DNA from: Saprospiraceae bacterium
GTDB lineage: Bacteria; Bacteroidota; Bacteroidia; Chitinophagales; Saprospiraceae
NCBI GenBank assembly: GCA_016712145.1
Contig: JADJRO010000001.1
Location: 2,294,501-2,358,500 of the forward strand
DNA length: 64,000 bases
Direction of reading: 5' to 3'
Below, piece by piece: positions 7,581 through 17,372 of the stretch. Position 1 is the first letter of the stretch. Each line of letters opens with the position of its first letter. The notes beneath the pieces are model-generated. The model did no database searches and had not been told where the DNA came from. It saw only the letters and a list, made by a program, of their open reading frames with translations. The position numbers and the translations under genes were made by a program.

Positions 7581-7784
7581 TTAAATCTTGCTTATTTTAT
7601 CCAACACCTCATTCAGTGTATGCTTAACAATGATTGAATAGGGTGCAACTCCTTCTTTTGTATTTGAAGAATTTACAAAATGAATTAGAGTATTGTTTGT
7701 GCCGGAGTTTTGTATATGAATAATGTGATTTGGATTAATATGAATGTGAAATCCGGCAGGGGTCAAGAGGTCTAGTAATTTCAT
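7581..7784 (-). CDS. Small protein, FlbD-like beta domain
   Basis: 67 residues with the layout T-P-A-G-F-H-I-H-I-N-P-N-H-I-I-H-I-Q, then TLIHFVN, then SIIVKHTLNEVLDKI. The order (INPxxIxxI, a short strand of the T-x-I-x-x-x-N type, then VKxTLxEVLxKI) resembles the small FlbD/LytTR-like beta domain found as stand-alone proteins in Bacteroidota. No partner is adjacent. Function is unknown, and the resemblance is to a fold pattern only. Confidence 0.6.
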   Translation of the reverse strand: MKLLDLLTPAGFHIHINPNHIIHIQNSGTNNTLIHFVNSSNTKEGVAPYSIIVKHTLNEVLDKISKI

Positions 7785-7912
7785 AATTGTTTGATTTAAT
7801 TGCTGAATTAAAATTCTTAATGATAAATATAAGAAAATGTCAGCGTTTGTCTCGCTTAAATTATGTGTTTTTACTAAAACAATGAAATTTGATTGTATTT
7901 TACAGCCCTTTG

Positions 7913-9325
7913 TTAGTTTTCAATCTGTATTTTTCCAGATTGCTTCTGTCCATTGTCATTTTGAAATTCATAAAAATAAATTCCATTTCTGACAGGAATA
8001 TTTAATTCAGTTCGCCTTTGACTTATCCGCTCAGTATAAACAGTTGTACCCAACATCGTGGAAATTTTCAGCGTTCCATCACATGCTTCTCCTAATTGAA
8101 TCGTAAATTGTCCATTGGTAGGATTTGGATAAATTATAAAGTCGGAATTCACTTTTTCAGTTTTTGTCTGAACCGGCAATGTGATCTCAAATTGTGAAAC
8201 ACAGGTTTTTCCATTGTATATTGCCTTAAACGTATATTTACCAGGATTGGTAGGTAATTTTTTTGACCAGCCCTGAATGCGGGTCTTACTGTCTGCAGGG
8301 CTGGTATAAGTCCAACTGGTAAATACCGAGCCATCCGGATTTAAGATACTGATATCGGCGGTCATACCGCTGAGTTCATCTCTTAAAAAAATATAAAATT
8401 TTGCAAACCCTGCGGGCAATCCCGAACCTTGAAATGGGATTTGAAAAACATTCGTTTCATTTGGAATTTCTGTTGCAGGACATGCAGGAATTACGATGTC
8501 TGTTGAGTTGCTTGAAACTTTCACAATGGCTGTTTCTTTATAATCATTTTGTTTTGCCCACCAGCTCGTCGTATTTAATGCATTGCAAGTTCCTTTAAAT
8601 GGATCTATACGGGTTGCTACCGTAGCACCAGCCCACACTTCAAAATGTAAATGCGGACCGGATGAATTTCCGGAACTTCCTACAATTCCAATAAATTCTC
8701 CAAGCTCCAAGCTTTGACCAATTGTTTTTGCAGTTAGTGAATTCTTTTTCATATGCAAATACAAGGCTCTGGAACCGTCTGCGTGTTGTACTACTATATA
8801 ATTAGGCATCATGGTATTCGTAGCGCAATTTTTATCAAATTCTCCGTCGTGTTTATCAATGATCATTCCGGGAGCAGCTGCAATCACTTCCACCCAATTA
8901 GAATCCATTTTTAAATAATTATAAGGCCAAATCGAAATATCGGTCCCTCTGTGTCCATCGTAGGTGTTTGTCCCACAATTAAAATCCTGAAATGCTCCTG
9001 ATGTCGTATTCTGATCTACATATGCCGAAACCCGATAAAAACTACAATCCGTTAAACGGTCCGCTGCACGAAGCGGCCATTCCAATGAGACGACCGCTGT
9101 TTGCATCTTCTTTTCTGGCTGCATTCGCTGGTTGTTTTCCATGCAACGTTGTTCAATGTTTTTATATAAAGTCTCCGTCACACATGGATTCATTGCATTG
9201 TTGGTAAAAAAACTTGATTCGTCCACTTGAATACCAGGATCATGAATTGGAATTTGAGCGATTAATGGGATACTAAGCAAGACTGAAACTGCAATCAATA
9301 ATGTCTTTATACAATGATTTTTCAT
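7913..9325 (-). CDS. Secreted M23 metallopeptidase with T9SS sorting domain
   Basis: 470 residues with a signal peptide (about 1-24, ending LIAQ). An M23 (LytM/lysostaphin-like) domain spans about 118-250: HRGTD (His125, Asp129), the HADGSRALYLHM strand with the HxxG-like region, GSSGNSSGPHLHFEV (His225, His227). These are the zinc ligands and catalytic base of M23 endopeptidases, which cut peptide cross-links in peptidoglycan or glycine-rich proteins. A beta domain follows (about 270-385). The last 75 residues are a type A T9SS sorting domain (YPNPTNGQFTIQL, then GIYFYEF), so the protein should cross the outer membrane and be anchored or released. It is a single gene with no partner close by. 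Confidence 0.9.
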   Translation of the reverse strand: MKNHCIKTLLIAVSVLLSIPLIAQIPIHDPGIQVDESSFFTNNAMNPCVTETLYKNIEQRCMENNQRMQPEKKMQTAVVSLEWPLRAADRLTDCSFYRVSAYVDQNTTSGAFQDFNCGTNTYDGHRGTDISIWPYNYLKMDSNWVEVIAAAPGMIIDKHDGEFDKNCATNTMMPNYIVVQHADGSRALYLHMKKNSLTAKTIGQSLELGEFIGIVGSSGNSSGPHLHFEVWAGATVATRIDPFKGTCNALNTTSWWAKQNDYKETAIVKVSSNSTDIVIPACPATEIPNETNVFQIPFQGSGLPAGFAKFYIFLRDELSGMTADISILNPDGSVFTSWTYTSPADSKTRIQGWSKKLPTNPGKYTFKAIYNGKTCVSQFEITLPVQTKTEKVNSDFIIYPNPTNGQFTIQLGEACDGTLKISTMLGTTVYTERISQRRTELNIPVRNGIYFYEFQNDNGQKQSGKIQIEN

Positions 9326-9432
9326 AATGATCTAAGGTACTAATTTAAAGAGTCAACAAAAGAAAAATATGCTGCCTGAGCTGTTTTTATTTGCCCAATA
9401 CTGCTTTTTGGATTGCTTTATTCAAACAAGAC

Positions 9433-9532
9433 AAATGGTGACGAAGAGGAGCTTGTCGGCATGCTGACCAAATGCGTCAGCACCCGCCAAAAAAATACAG
9501 AATCAGAATGTGAGCGGAGCATGCGGAGTATG
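9433..9532. repeat. Copy 1 of a shared CHAT 3'-flank repeat
   Basis: This segment downstream of CHAT gene 1 resembles 14001-14097 downstream of CHAT gene 2. Shared parts include GCATGC, GACCAA, GCGTC, CCGCCAAAAA and ACAGAATCAGAATG followed by AGCGGAG. It is non-coding. Confidence 0.6.
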
Positions 9533-9544
9533 GACATTTGATTT

Positions 9545-12500
9545 TTATTCAACCAGCACAAATCCTGCCCATTGATAAGGACTGATAAATCGCTCTTTCA
9601 TTGCTTTTTGGGCTAATCGAAATGCTTCCGGAATGCTTCTATTCTTATTTTGATTATCGCTTGGATCGACCCCCAACCAATTTTTATAAAATGAAATCAT
9701 GAATTCAGATGTTTCTAAATCTGGCACCTGCCATAAACTCATGATGATATATTTAACACCTGCAATTTTAAATGCCCGTTGCAATCCATACACTCCTTCA
9801 TTTCCTTGAATATCACCCAAGCCTGTTTCGCAGGCTGATAAAACAACCAACTCGGTATTGGATAAATTCATTTGAGAAATTTCATAAGCAGTTAATATAC
9901 CATCTTCTTTGCCAGCTAGGATATTCTTCCCCTGCCAGGTATCGTTTCCATTAGCAAGTATCAATCCGGAACGCATCATAGGTTGCTCAGAAATTACAAA
10001 CTCAGGCTGGTCGCTTGTAATAAATTGAGGCTTTATTGAAGCCGCTTTTGCGGTTCCCTCACTTGCCGCACTGTCGTGCGCCATTCTGCCTCTGGCAGAA
10101 CTCGTTCGGTCAGGATAAAAAAATCCATGGGTTGCTATGTTAATGATCCTTGGTGACGGTTTACTTGATAAACCTAACTCTTTGAAAGATTCTTCGCTTG
10201 CATCATAACCCGTTTTTAATGTAACACTGAATCCAGCAGCTATCAATAGATCATTCAAAGTCTTCACTTCGTGTTCTGTACCATCCAGAAATGGCCAGGA
10301 ACTTCTACCTCTGGTTGAATCTATAGCTATATCTTTTAAATCCGCTTGTTGATTTTGTGTTACTCCAGTTAAAGAAGCAGTATCCGAAGTATTATAATAG
10401 ATGCCTCCATAAAGGATGGCATTATTTGTTGTACTGTTAAAATTATTTGGCAAAATGAGTTGCCTGGTGCTGTTAAGTTCGACTAATTGAAATTGATCCG
10501 CAAGGGTCGTATTTTTAGAAGAACGCACCGCACTCAAATTGATTCGATGAAACAATCCACCAGGTGAATAATAAATAGTTTTGACTCCGTTTAATTCAGA
10601 CTCAATAGGTTTCCACACCAATTCGTATAAAGATTTATTCAAAATTTTAGCCTCAACAACCCCTCTGTTATAAAGATTATACATTGCATTAATATAATCT
10701 TGCCGCAATTTGTATTTTGATTTTATAAGAGAATCAAGATCTGTCTCTTTACACAAGCTAATAAATCGGGGAGATTTAGAATCCGCCCGAAGTACAATGG
10801 CGGCATACATTACGGCAACTTGTTTATCTTGATTTTGAATCTGAAATGGAATAAATTCAATGGCTGCTTCATTGGTTGTCAACCGATCTCGTATTTTCTG
10901 CCACTTAACTTGCTGTGCATATTGTAAATAATTTAAATTCAATCGTCTCAATTTTTTTTCAATCGAATTGGATTTCGATTCCAACTCAGATACATTCCGC
11001 TGTTCAGATTTTGGTTTAGCATATTCAACAGCAAGTTGCTTGCGCAATCCTCTTAATTTATTTCTATCTATTTCAAACGTTGGATCATCAGAGAAACTAT
11101 AATTTAACTGCGAAGCTGCCATTAACAGAAAACCCTTGCTGAAAATGGTATTATCTAAAATAAGACTTGTCAACTTTTCATGGTTATTCAAGGGCCGTGA
11201 ATTTATAAATGCACCCAATTCATTTGTACGCAATTGAAAAGAAAGAATATAGTTTGCAAGTTCTATTTCTGATAGAAAGCTAACTGCACTTCGCATTCGA
11301 TTCTGATCAAGTTCGTTTAATTCCGCTAATAATTGATCGGACTCATTGTATTTTTTTTGAATTTCACAGACATTAGCTACGTGCGCTAAACTCATAGCAT
11401 AGAGAAAGTGTTTTTTGCCCAACATGTCTTCCCGAATATTTTTAGCCCTTCTAAACAATGCATCTGCCTGTTGAATTTTTCCAATATCCTTATACAAATC
11501 CGCCAATTTATCCATCACCTGTGCACTTTTATGATGCTTCGAACCCAAAACCATTTGAATTATCTTCAAAGATTCCAATAGTTTGAATTCAGATGAATCG
11601 CATACACCCATTTCATTAAATAAAAAAGCCAAACCAGCAAGCCCATCTGCGTATTGGGTATTTTGCTTTCCAAATTGCCTGCTTCGGGTATCCAACACTT
11701 CTTCAAAGAAGGATCTTGCTTTTACATAATTTCCTCTATAGGTGTATAAAATAGCCATTCGATTCAGGCATTCGAGATATTTCAAATGGTCCTTACCTAA
11801 AGTAGCTTTGTAGATCGCTAGGGCCTTTTGATAGAGAAGCAATGCATCCTCATAATTTCCGGTTTCTGTATAAATCTGTGCCAAATTGCTTAGTCCGCCG
11901 GCATATACACTGTGAAAACTTCCAAGACTGCGGTCTCGAATAGTATTAACTTCCATGGAATAGGCTATTGCTTTATTATAAATCCCCATTGCTCTGTACA
12001 ACTGCGCCAAGCCCTCCAAACTGGTTGCATAATACGGGTGATTTTGACCGTGTGCTTTTCCACGCAACTGGATAAGCTCTAAAAAGTATTTTTCAGCCAA
12101 GGAGTAATTTGCTAAGTCAATATATAAATTGGCAAGATTTGTCAATGTGCTGGTATAGAGTAGATGCAGCGTACCTAAATGAATTTTCCGAATCCGCAAC
12201 ACTTCATTATAATAATGAGCTGCCTCCTCATATCGTCCCATATTTTTATACAAAATGCCCAGGTTGTTAAAGGTATTTGCAAGATCCGGATGGTCTGCAC
12301 TTAAACTTGCTAATTGTATTTCCTTCGCATCCAATAAATAAGATTCTGCTTTCTTGAATTGTTGCATGTTTTTAAAGAGTAGACCCATTTCATTCAGACA
12401 AGCTATGTATTTAGTATCCCTCTTGGTAAATGTTTTAGCTAATAATTTTTTTAACTCCTCATAATATATTTCTGAATTTTTATAAGACCCGATTTCCTTA

Positions 12501-12871
12501 TAAAAATTTGCCAAAAAACTTAAAGTCTCTAAATAATCCGGATGGGTACTGCCTAGCTTATTTTTAAAAACAAATTTGGCTTTTATAAAATAAAATTCTG
12601 CATCTGTTACTTTATTGTAAAAAGCATTAATTCTTCCTTTGTTTAAGCAATAAAGACCAAAAGAAGCTGAAATGCTATCCAAATTAATTGAAACAATGGA
12701 ATCCACTTGTTTATTGAGCTGTAAGGCTAAATAAAATTTTCCTAAATCAATATGTTTGACAACCACCTTATTGAGACTATCCATCTGCATTCGAATAACA
12801 TCTGCATTGGTCTCTTGTGATTTACCCAGCAAAGGAAAAAAAAGAATAAATAATCCGAATACCCTGTACAT
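9545..12871 (-). CDS. Exported TPR-CHAT caspase-like protease, paralog 1
   Basis: 1108 residues. Signal peptide about 1-18 (YRVFGLFILFFPLLGKSQ), then about eleven 42-residue TPRs of the kinesin-light-chain type (about 60-510; consensus L-x-x-L-A-x-L-Y-x-x-x-G-x-Y-x-x-A), a helical linker (about 540-660), then a C-terminal CHAT domain. CHAT is a caspase/separase-like cysteine protease fold. The dyad is present: His915 in NIATHGFF and Cys1014 in VVLSACETGLGD. A loop just after the His carries an in-frame insertion (RTSSARGRMAHDSAASEG) related to the one in paralog 3. TPRs probably bind a partner or activator, and the signal peptide places the protein in the periplasm or beyond. This is the most diverged paralog and lies beyond the reductase gene. 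Confidence 0.88.
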   Translation of the reverse strand: MYRVFGLFILFFPLLGKSQETNADVIRMQMDSLNKVVVKHIDLGKFYLALQLNKQVDSIVSINLDSISASFGLYCLNKGRINAFYNKVTDAEFYFIKAKFVFKNKLGSTHPDYLETLSFLANFYKEIGSYKNSEIYYEELKKLLAKTFTKRDTKYIACLNEMGLLFKNMQQFKKAESYLLDAKEIQLASLSADHPDLANTFNNLGILYKNMGRYEEAAHYYNEVLRIRKIHLGTLHLLYTSTLTNLANLYIDLANYSLAEKYFLELIQLRGKAHGQNHPYYATSLEGLAQLYRAMGIYNKAIAYSMEVNTIRDRSLGSFHSVYAGGLSNLAQIYTETGNYEDALLLYQKALAIYKATLGKDHLKYLECLNRMAILYTYRGNYVKARSFFEEVLDTRSRQFGKQNTQYADGLAGLAFLFNEMGVCDSSEFKLLESLKIIQMVLGSKHHKSAQVMDKLADLYKDIGKIQQADALFRRAKNIREDMLGKKHFLYAMSLAHVANVCEIQKKYNESDQLLAELNELDQNRMRSAVSFLSEIELANYILSFQLRTNELGAFINSRPLNNHEKLTSLILDNTIFSKGFLLMAASQLNYSFSDDPTFEIDRNKLRGLRKQLAVEYAKPKSEQRNVSELESKSNSIEKKLRRLNLNYLQYAQQVKWQKIRDRLTTNEAAIEFIPFQIQNQDKQVAVMYAAIVLRADSKSPRFISLCKETDLDSLIKSKYKLRQDYINAMYNLYNRGVVEAKILNKSLYELVWKPIESELNGVKTIYYSPGGLFHRINLSAVRSSKNTTLADQFQLVELNSTRQLILPNNFNSTTNNAILYGGIYYNTSDTASLTGVTQNQQADLKDIAIDSTRGRSSWPFLDGTEHEVKTLNDLLIAAGFSVTLKTGYDASEESFKELGLSSKPSPRIINIATHGFFYPDRTSSARGRMAHDSAASEGTAKAASIKPQFITSDQPEFVISEQPMMRSGLILANGNDTWQGKNILAGKEDGILTAYEISQMNLSNTELVVLSACETGLGDIQGNEGVYGLQRAFKIAGVKYIIMSLWQVPDLETSEFMISFYKNWLGVDPSDNQNKNRSIPEAFRLAQKAMKERFISPYQWAGFVLVE
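10041..10114. repeat. Palindromic element inserted in CHAT gene 1
   Basis: The DNA of the CHAT loop insertion contains several hairpins, e.g. GCCGC TTTT GCGG, GCGCAC/GTGCGG-type arms and TTCTGCC TCT GGCAGAA. The homologous element in CHAT gene 3 (17871-17946) keeps the layout but has a different stem at the last hairpin (ACTCCGC TTTTT GCGGAGT). Both arms changed together. Confidence 0.55.
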
Positions 12872-12968
12872 GGAACTTATTAAAAGAACAGTTAAATATA
12901 AATATAAATTAATGATCCCCTAAATTAAAAAATTGATTTCAAATACAATGAATTCAACCGAGTAGAAA

Positions 12969-13748
12969 TTAATAAATAAACGGAAAAATAATTTTTCGAC
13001 TTTTAGGGTAATCCGGAAAATTTTGATGATACCAATCGTAGTGATTTTTAGCCCGTGGAACTAAATTTGAATAGGTCCAAATAAAGAATCCAAATGCGGG
13101 TAAATTCCAGGCCATTACAGCAAAACCAAGCCATTGTATTATTTCTCCAAATAAATTGGGGGAGGCTACAAAATTAAATAAAAAGCCATTTGGAATTTTA
13201 TATCCGGTTTCTCCTGTGCTTCTTAATCGGATCAACATAGTGTCTGTCTTCCAGTTGATAAACATTCCAGTCAAAAACAAAGCTATGCCTATTATAAAAT
13301 TCCAGCTAACGATCCAGAGCTCATTATACTTATTTATCGGAGCTAAAGCCGATAAATAATAACCATTTAAACCTGCATTTACAAAATTAAAAAAAATGGC
13401 AGACGCAACAATTGCAAGCGGTATGCGTTTAGGCGTAGCTTTAATTCGAAGCGGATAGATCAAGGTTCTGTTGACATAATGAAAAATCCAAAGAAAAAAT
13501 AAAATCCAAACATAGGATTTCAATGAATTCGCGCCATAAATAAGAAAATACACCATGATTGCCAAGGAAGGCAATTCCATAACAAACCATCCCAATTTAT
13601 TATTTATACTTATGCCCCATTTTTCTGAGGTATGTCGTCCAAAAGGTGCTTTAATATAAAACATGGTAACATGGACAAGAATCGCCAAAGCTATCCAGCA
13701 ATAATTGATCAGGAGAAATGATTCCAAATTGATTTGATTCATGTACAA
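12969..13748 (-). CDS. Steroid 5-alpha-reductase-like membrane protein
   Basis: 259 residues with about six membrane segments. The C-terminal half matches the 3-oxo-5-alpha-steroid 4-dehydrogenase (SRD5A) C-terminal domain: GETGYKIPNGFLFNFVASPN, then EIIQWLGFA, then NLVPRAKNHYDWY, and PDYPKSRKIIFPFIY at the very end. Known members reduce the 4,5 double bond of 3-oxo-steroids, or related enoyl substrates, with NADPH. Bacteroidota have many members of unknown substrate. The gene is inserted between CHAT paralogs 1 and 2, in the same direction. A link to the CHAT genes is not supported by anything beyond position. Confidence 0.82.
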   Translation of the reverse strand: MYMNQINLESFLLINYCWIALAILVHVTMFYIKAPFGRHTSEKWGISINNKLGWFVMELPSLAIMVYFLIYGANSLKSYVWILFFLWIFHYVNRTLIYPLRIKATPKRIPLAIVASAIFFNFVNAGLNGYYLSALAPINKYNELWIVSWNFIIGIALFLTGMFINWKTDTMLIRLRSTGETGYKIPNGFLFNFVASPNLFGEIIQWLGFAVMAWNLPAFGFFIWTYSNLVPRAKNHYDWYHQNFPDYPKSRKIIFPFIY

Positions 13749-13825
13749 ATGTATTTCATTTGAGAGAACAAGAAGAAGTCTCTAGAAAGGAAGTCTATAG
13801 GCTTTTGGATTATTGTTTTACAGCT

Positions 13826-13862
13826 TTACTGACTATTGATTTCTAATTGCTGACTACTGATT
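13826..13862. repeat. TGACTATTGATT/TGACTACTGATT dispersed repeat
   Basis: Simple degenerate repeat (ACTGACTATTGATTTCTAAT, then TGCTGACTACTGA). Similar stretches occur at 47362-47397, 54295-54335 and 54429-54462, and inside CHAT genes 2, 4 and 5. Confidence 0.6.
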
Positions 13863-14000
13863 TATATCCTGCAATGCTACAATTCCGCAATGTTGCAATA
13901 TTGAGAATTTATAGCATGAACTTTCTTGCGTAACAGCTTATTTGTTGTACCTACCAACTGACAACTGACAACCATCAGCTAATTAATCATTCCACCAACA

Positions 14001-14097
14001 CAAATGCTGACGAAGCGAAGCGTGTCAGCATGCCGACCAATAGCGTCGGCATCCGCCAAAAATACAGAATCAGAATGAGAGCGGAGAATGAGGATTT
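14001..14097. repeat. Copy 2 of the shared CHAT 3'-flank repeat
   Basis: See 9433-9532. The last part (AATACAGAATCAGAATG, then GAGAATGAGGATTTAG) is also found after CHAT gene 5 at 23618-23662. Confidence 0.65.
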
Positions 14098-14112
14098 AGA
14101 TTTATTAATAAT

Positions 14113-17106
14113 TTACTCAACTAACACAAACCCAGCCCATTGATACGGATCCAATCCAAGATCCCGCAATTCTTTTTGAGCAGCATGGAAGGCATCGGGT
14201 ATCGTCATTTTGTTTTCAAGCCATTTTTTATAAAATGCAGTCATTAATAAACTGGTTTGCTTATCGGGTACTTGCCAAAGCGACATGATTAAATATTTAG
14301 CTCCTGCAATTTTAAAGGCTCTTTGCAATCCATAAACGCCTTCATTGCCTTGGATATCACCGAGTCCGGTTTCACAAGCTGATAAAACGACCAATTCTGT
14401 ATTTGATAAATTCATTTGGCTTATCTCATAAGCAGAAAGTATTCCATCTTCTTTTCCATCTATAATTTGATCACCTTGCCATGCGCTATTTCCTCCAGCA
14501 AGAATTAAACCGGATCGTAGCATCGGCTGATTGCTTATTTTAAATACATTTTCCGATTGGCTACTGAATTCTGATTGTTGCCTATTGGATTTTGAATCAG
14601 GAAAAAAATAACCATGTGTCGCAATATGCAATACTCGCGGCGATTGGTTTCCTTTCCCCATGGCTTTAAATTCAGATTCTGTTGCAAAACGATCGCGGAA
14701 TTGAGTCGCTGGAATGTTATTGTTCTTAAATAGACTAAAAATGCTGCTGATTTCCTGATCCGTACCAGGAAGGAAACTCCATTGCGAACTCTTATTCGCA
14801 ACATTGGTTTTGGAACTTGCAAATTCAAGTTCTTTGCTCTCTACTTGCAATTTTGATGTTGTATTCGGTTCACTAATATTATAATTTATACCACCAATCA
14901 ATGCAGCTGGTGTTTGATTCCAACTTTTTTTCTGTGACTGGACTAATTGCCTGGTGCTCCCAATTTGAGTAAATTTATATTTATCTCCTAGCACCGTGGT
15001 ATTTGAAATTGCAATTGCAGTGAAATTCAATCGGTGTAAATTTCCTGAAGTGGCTAGATATATTTTTTTGCTATTTATCAGGTACATCTCAATTGGTTTC
15101 CAAACTAAATTATAGAGGCTAGTATAATCTTGAACTCGTATCGGAGAAACGCCGCGGCTGGCGTAAATTTCTGCTTGTTTACCAGCTGAATGCCCTTGGA
15201 GGATTAAGCTTAATTGCTGCTCTTCAAAAAGCGGGATAAAAACTGGTATGGAATCTTCAAATCGCAACAGAAGCACTGCGTAGATTATACTATCTGTTTT
15301 CTTAGGAAAATCCAATTTAAAGTTTACAAATTCCAATACAGCGTCCCCAGGCTGTAATTTTAATTTTACATCATTCCATTGAACCTGAGTGCTTGCATCA
15401 GAATAACCATTCACCTTTTTAACTAAATCCTTTTCGACAATATTTGCCTTTTCTTCCAATTCAATCAGCAGTTGTTTATTTTGCTCAGAATACAATTTTG
15501 CATATTCTTTTGCCAACCTCCGTTTATAAGATTGGAGTGTTGTATTTAGTTCATTGGATTCACTTGTTTCGGCTGCCAACAAATTCAAGCGATTGGCGGC
15601 ATTTAGAACAAAACCTTTTTGAAATAAAGCTGTATTAAATATTGCTTTGTTTAAGTTTGCCGAATGGTTGCCCATCATATTTCTTCTGTAATTTATTGAT
15701 AAAAGTGTTGCTAAATTTCTTGCAATTCTATCTGCGTATTTATTCAATTCTTCCGGAGATAGGTATAGAACAGATTTGATTAATTTCTCTTGGCTCAGCA
15801 CCATGTATTCATAAAGTAAATTATCAGCTAACTCAACATTTGATCTTTTTTCATTAACAATTGCCAAATATCCTAATACGGTTGCGTATTCAGCATAATC
15901 ACTCCCTATTACTCTTTTAAATATTGTTTGCGCCTCTGTTAAAAAAAGCTCAGCCAGGCTATCCCTGCTTGTCTCCATAAATATTTTTGCTAAAGAAATC
16001 AAACTGTTTGCATAAGCAGTATGCTCTTTTCCCGTTATGGATTTTTGGATTTCCAATGCTTCGCGGTGATACGATTCTGCCAGCTCGTAATTATTTAAAG
16101 TTTTATAAGCATGTGCAAGCAGGTGAATGCAATTTACATAATCCGGGTGTTTGGTTCCAAGTTCGGTAAATAATATGGCTTTTGCCTCAAGTAACAAAAC
16201 CAAGGCTTGACTGTCTCTATGTAAATCATTGTATAAAGAAGCCAGGTTGTATAAACTCTGCGCATACTTTGGATGATTTTTGCCTACTACTTGTTCAAAT
16301 ATTTGGGTTGCTTCAATATAATAGCGTTCTGTTTTATCTAAATTGCCCATTGCAGCATAGAGCGTACCTAAATTGGTTAAACTTACACCATAATCTTGAT
16401 GCTTCTTTCCCAGTGATTTTTCCCTTATCTCCTTTGATTCTAAATATAAAGGCTCCGCTTTATCATAAGCTCCAATAATAAAATAAAAAACACCCAGATT
16501 GGTTACACTTTTAGCGTATTGAGGATGATTTACCCCCAGAATTTTTTTGAATAATAAATACGATTCTGTATAATAGGGTTCTGCTTTATCGTACCGCCCC
16601 AATTCTTTGTACAAAAGTGCCAGATTATTTAGACTTACTGCAAAATCAATATGATTTTTCCCTACAGCTTTCTCCTGAATATCCCTAACTTTCAAATAAA
16701 TTGATTCACACGGTTCGAATTTTCCCATCAAATAATACAAGACTCCTAAATTATTTAGTGCCTTTGCATAGAGGTTGTGCTCTGTACCATAAAGAGTCTC
16801 AAAAATATGGATGGCTTCAAAATAAAATGTTTCTGCTGCTGCGTGATTGCTCTTTGCTAAATTCCACTTTCCCCGACTTATGCAGCTGTTTGCATAGACT
16901 GCAGAATTTCTACCTAATTTTTCCAAAGCTTGTTTTGAAACTAAACTATCTAATTCAAATGACTTAATCAAGTCGCCTTTCTCCCGCAAATTTTTAGAAA
17001 CATTCAGAAGACTGTCTAGCTGTTTCAAGGTGGCCGAATCGATCAATTCCTGTGCTAAAGCAAAATTTGTCCAACATAGAACGATGATAATGATGCTGTT
17101 TTTCAT
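14113..17106 (-). CDS. Exported TPR-CHAT caspase-like protease, paralog 2
   Basis: 997 residues. Signal peptide (KNSIIIIVLCWTNFALAQ), nine 42-residue KLC-type TPRs (about 60-440, e.g. YAKALNNLGVLYYLMGKF), a helical linker with KRRLAKEYAKL and an LEEKAN motif (about 470-570), then the CHAT domain. His831 (HIATHGYFF) and Cys911 (VVLSACETG) are present. The loop after the His contains a degenerate in-frame copy of the TGACTACTGATT repeat (protein NRQQSEFSSQS). The last about 90 residues and the 60 bases after the stop are almost identical to paralog 5. A -7 promoter element lies 42 bases upstream, so this copy may be transcribed on its own. Substrate and activator are unknown. Confidence 0.9.
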   Translation of the reverse strand: MKNSIIIIVLCWTNFALAQELIDSATLKQLDSLLNVSKNLREKGDLIKSFELDSLVSKQALEKLGRNSAVYANSCISRGKWNLAKSNHAAAETFYFEAIHIFETLYGTEHNLYAKALNNLGVLYYLMGKFEPCESIYLKVRDIQEKAVGKNHIDFAVSLNNLALLYKELGRYDKAEPYYTESYLLFKKILGVNHPQYAKSVTNLGVFYFIIGAYDKAEPLYLESKEIREKSLGKKHQDYGVSLTNLGTLYAAMGNLDKTERYYIEATQIFEQVVGKNHPKYAQSLYNLASLYNDLHRDSQALVLLLEAKAILFTELGTKHPDYVNCIHLLAHAYKTLNNYELAESYHREALEIQKSITGKEHTAYANSLISLAKIFMETSRDSLAELFLTEAQTIFKRVIGSDYAEYATVLGYLAIVNEKRSNVELADNLLYEYMVLSQEKLIKSVLYLSPEELNKYADRIARNLATLLSINYRRNMMGNHSANLNKAIFNTALFQKGFVLNAANRLNLLAAETSESNELNTTLQSYKRRLAKEYAKLYSEQNKQLLIELEEKANIVEKDLVKKVNGYSDASTQVQWNDVKLKLQPGDAVLEFVNFKLDFPKKTDSIIYAVLLLRFEDSIPVFIPLFEEQQLSLILQGHSAGKQAEIYASRGVSPIRVQDYTSLYNLVWKPIEMYLINSKKIYLATSGNLHRLNFTAIAISNTTVLGDKYKFTQIGSTRQLVQSQKKSWNQTPAALIGGINYNISEPNTTSKLQVESKELEFASSKTNVANKSSQWSFLPGTDQEISSIFSLFKNNNIPATQFRDRFATESEFKAMGKGNQSPRVLHIATHGYFFPDSKSNRQQSEFSSQSENVFKISNQPMLRSGLILAGGNSAWQGDQIIDGKEDGILSAYEISQMNLSNTELVVLSACETGLGDIQGNEGVYGLQRAFKIAGAKYLIMSLWQVPDKQTSLLMTAFYKKWLENKMTIPDAFHAAQKELRDLGLDPYQWAGFVLVE
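14555..14600. repeat. TGACTACTGATT-type repeat inside CHAT gene 2
   Basis: GATTGGCTACTGAATTCTGA followed by TTGTTGCCTATTGGATTTTG is a degenerate copy of the dispersed repeat. It lies in frame within the CHAT loop between the catalytic His and Cys. Confidence 0.5.
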
Positions 17107-17147
17107 TTCTGTCTTAAATTAAAATTTCACCTTCTTAATACTAAACT

Positions 17148-17155
17148 CAAAGGTA
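17148..17155 (-). promoter_or_regulatory. Candidate -7 element of CHAT gene 2
   Basis: On the reverse strand TACCTTTG fits TAnnTTTG, 42 bases before the ATG. No clear -33 TTTG is seen. Confidence 0.35.
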
Positions 17156-17372
17156 AGTATAATATTAAAAGTATAAACTAGTGACTATTAACTTCTGATT
17201 CATGGCAAGGAGTCTGAATGGTTTTGTGGCTGATCGCAAATAGGAAAAGAAGCGTAGCATCTCTAGGGTGGTAGTCATTAGGAAAGTCTGAAAAATTAAT
17301 TCATAACTAACAACTTTCACCTAACAACTATTAAAAATTCACCCTTTATAATTTACAATTTACCATTAATAT

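Larger units (their letters stand above)
13749..14112. other. Repeat-rich intergenic region
   Basis: 364 bases with no gene. It contains one copy of the TGACTACTGATT-type repeat (about 13826-13862), a CAATGCTACAATTC stretch like that at 54210-54520, and the 3'-flank repeat of CHAT gene 2 (14001-14097). Confidence 0.6.

Noticed and set aside
13826..13862. Candidate CRISPR or direct-repeat array from TGACTACTGATT units
   Set aside because: Units are short, degenerate and without spacers of constant length; they are dispersed simple repeats.
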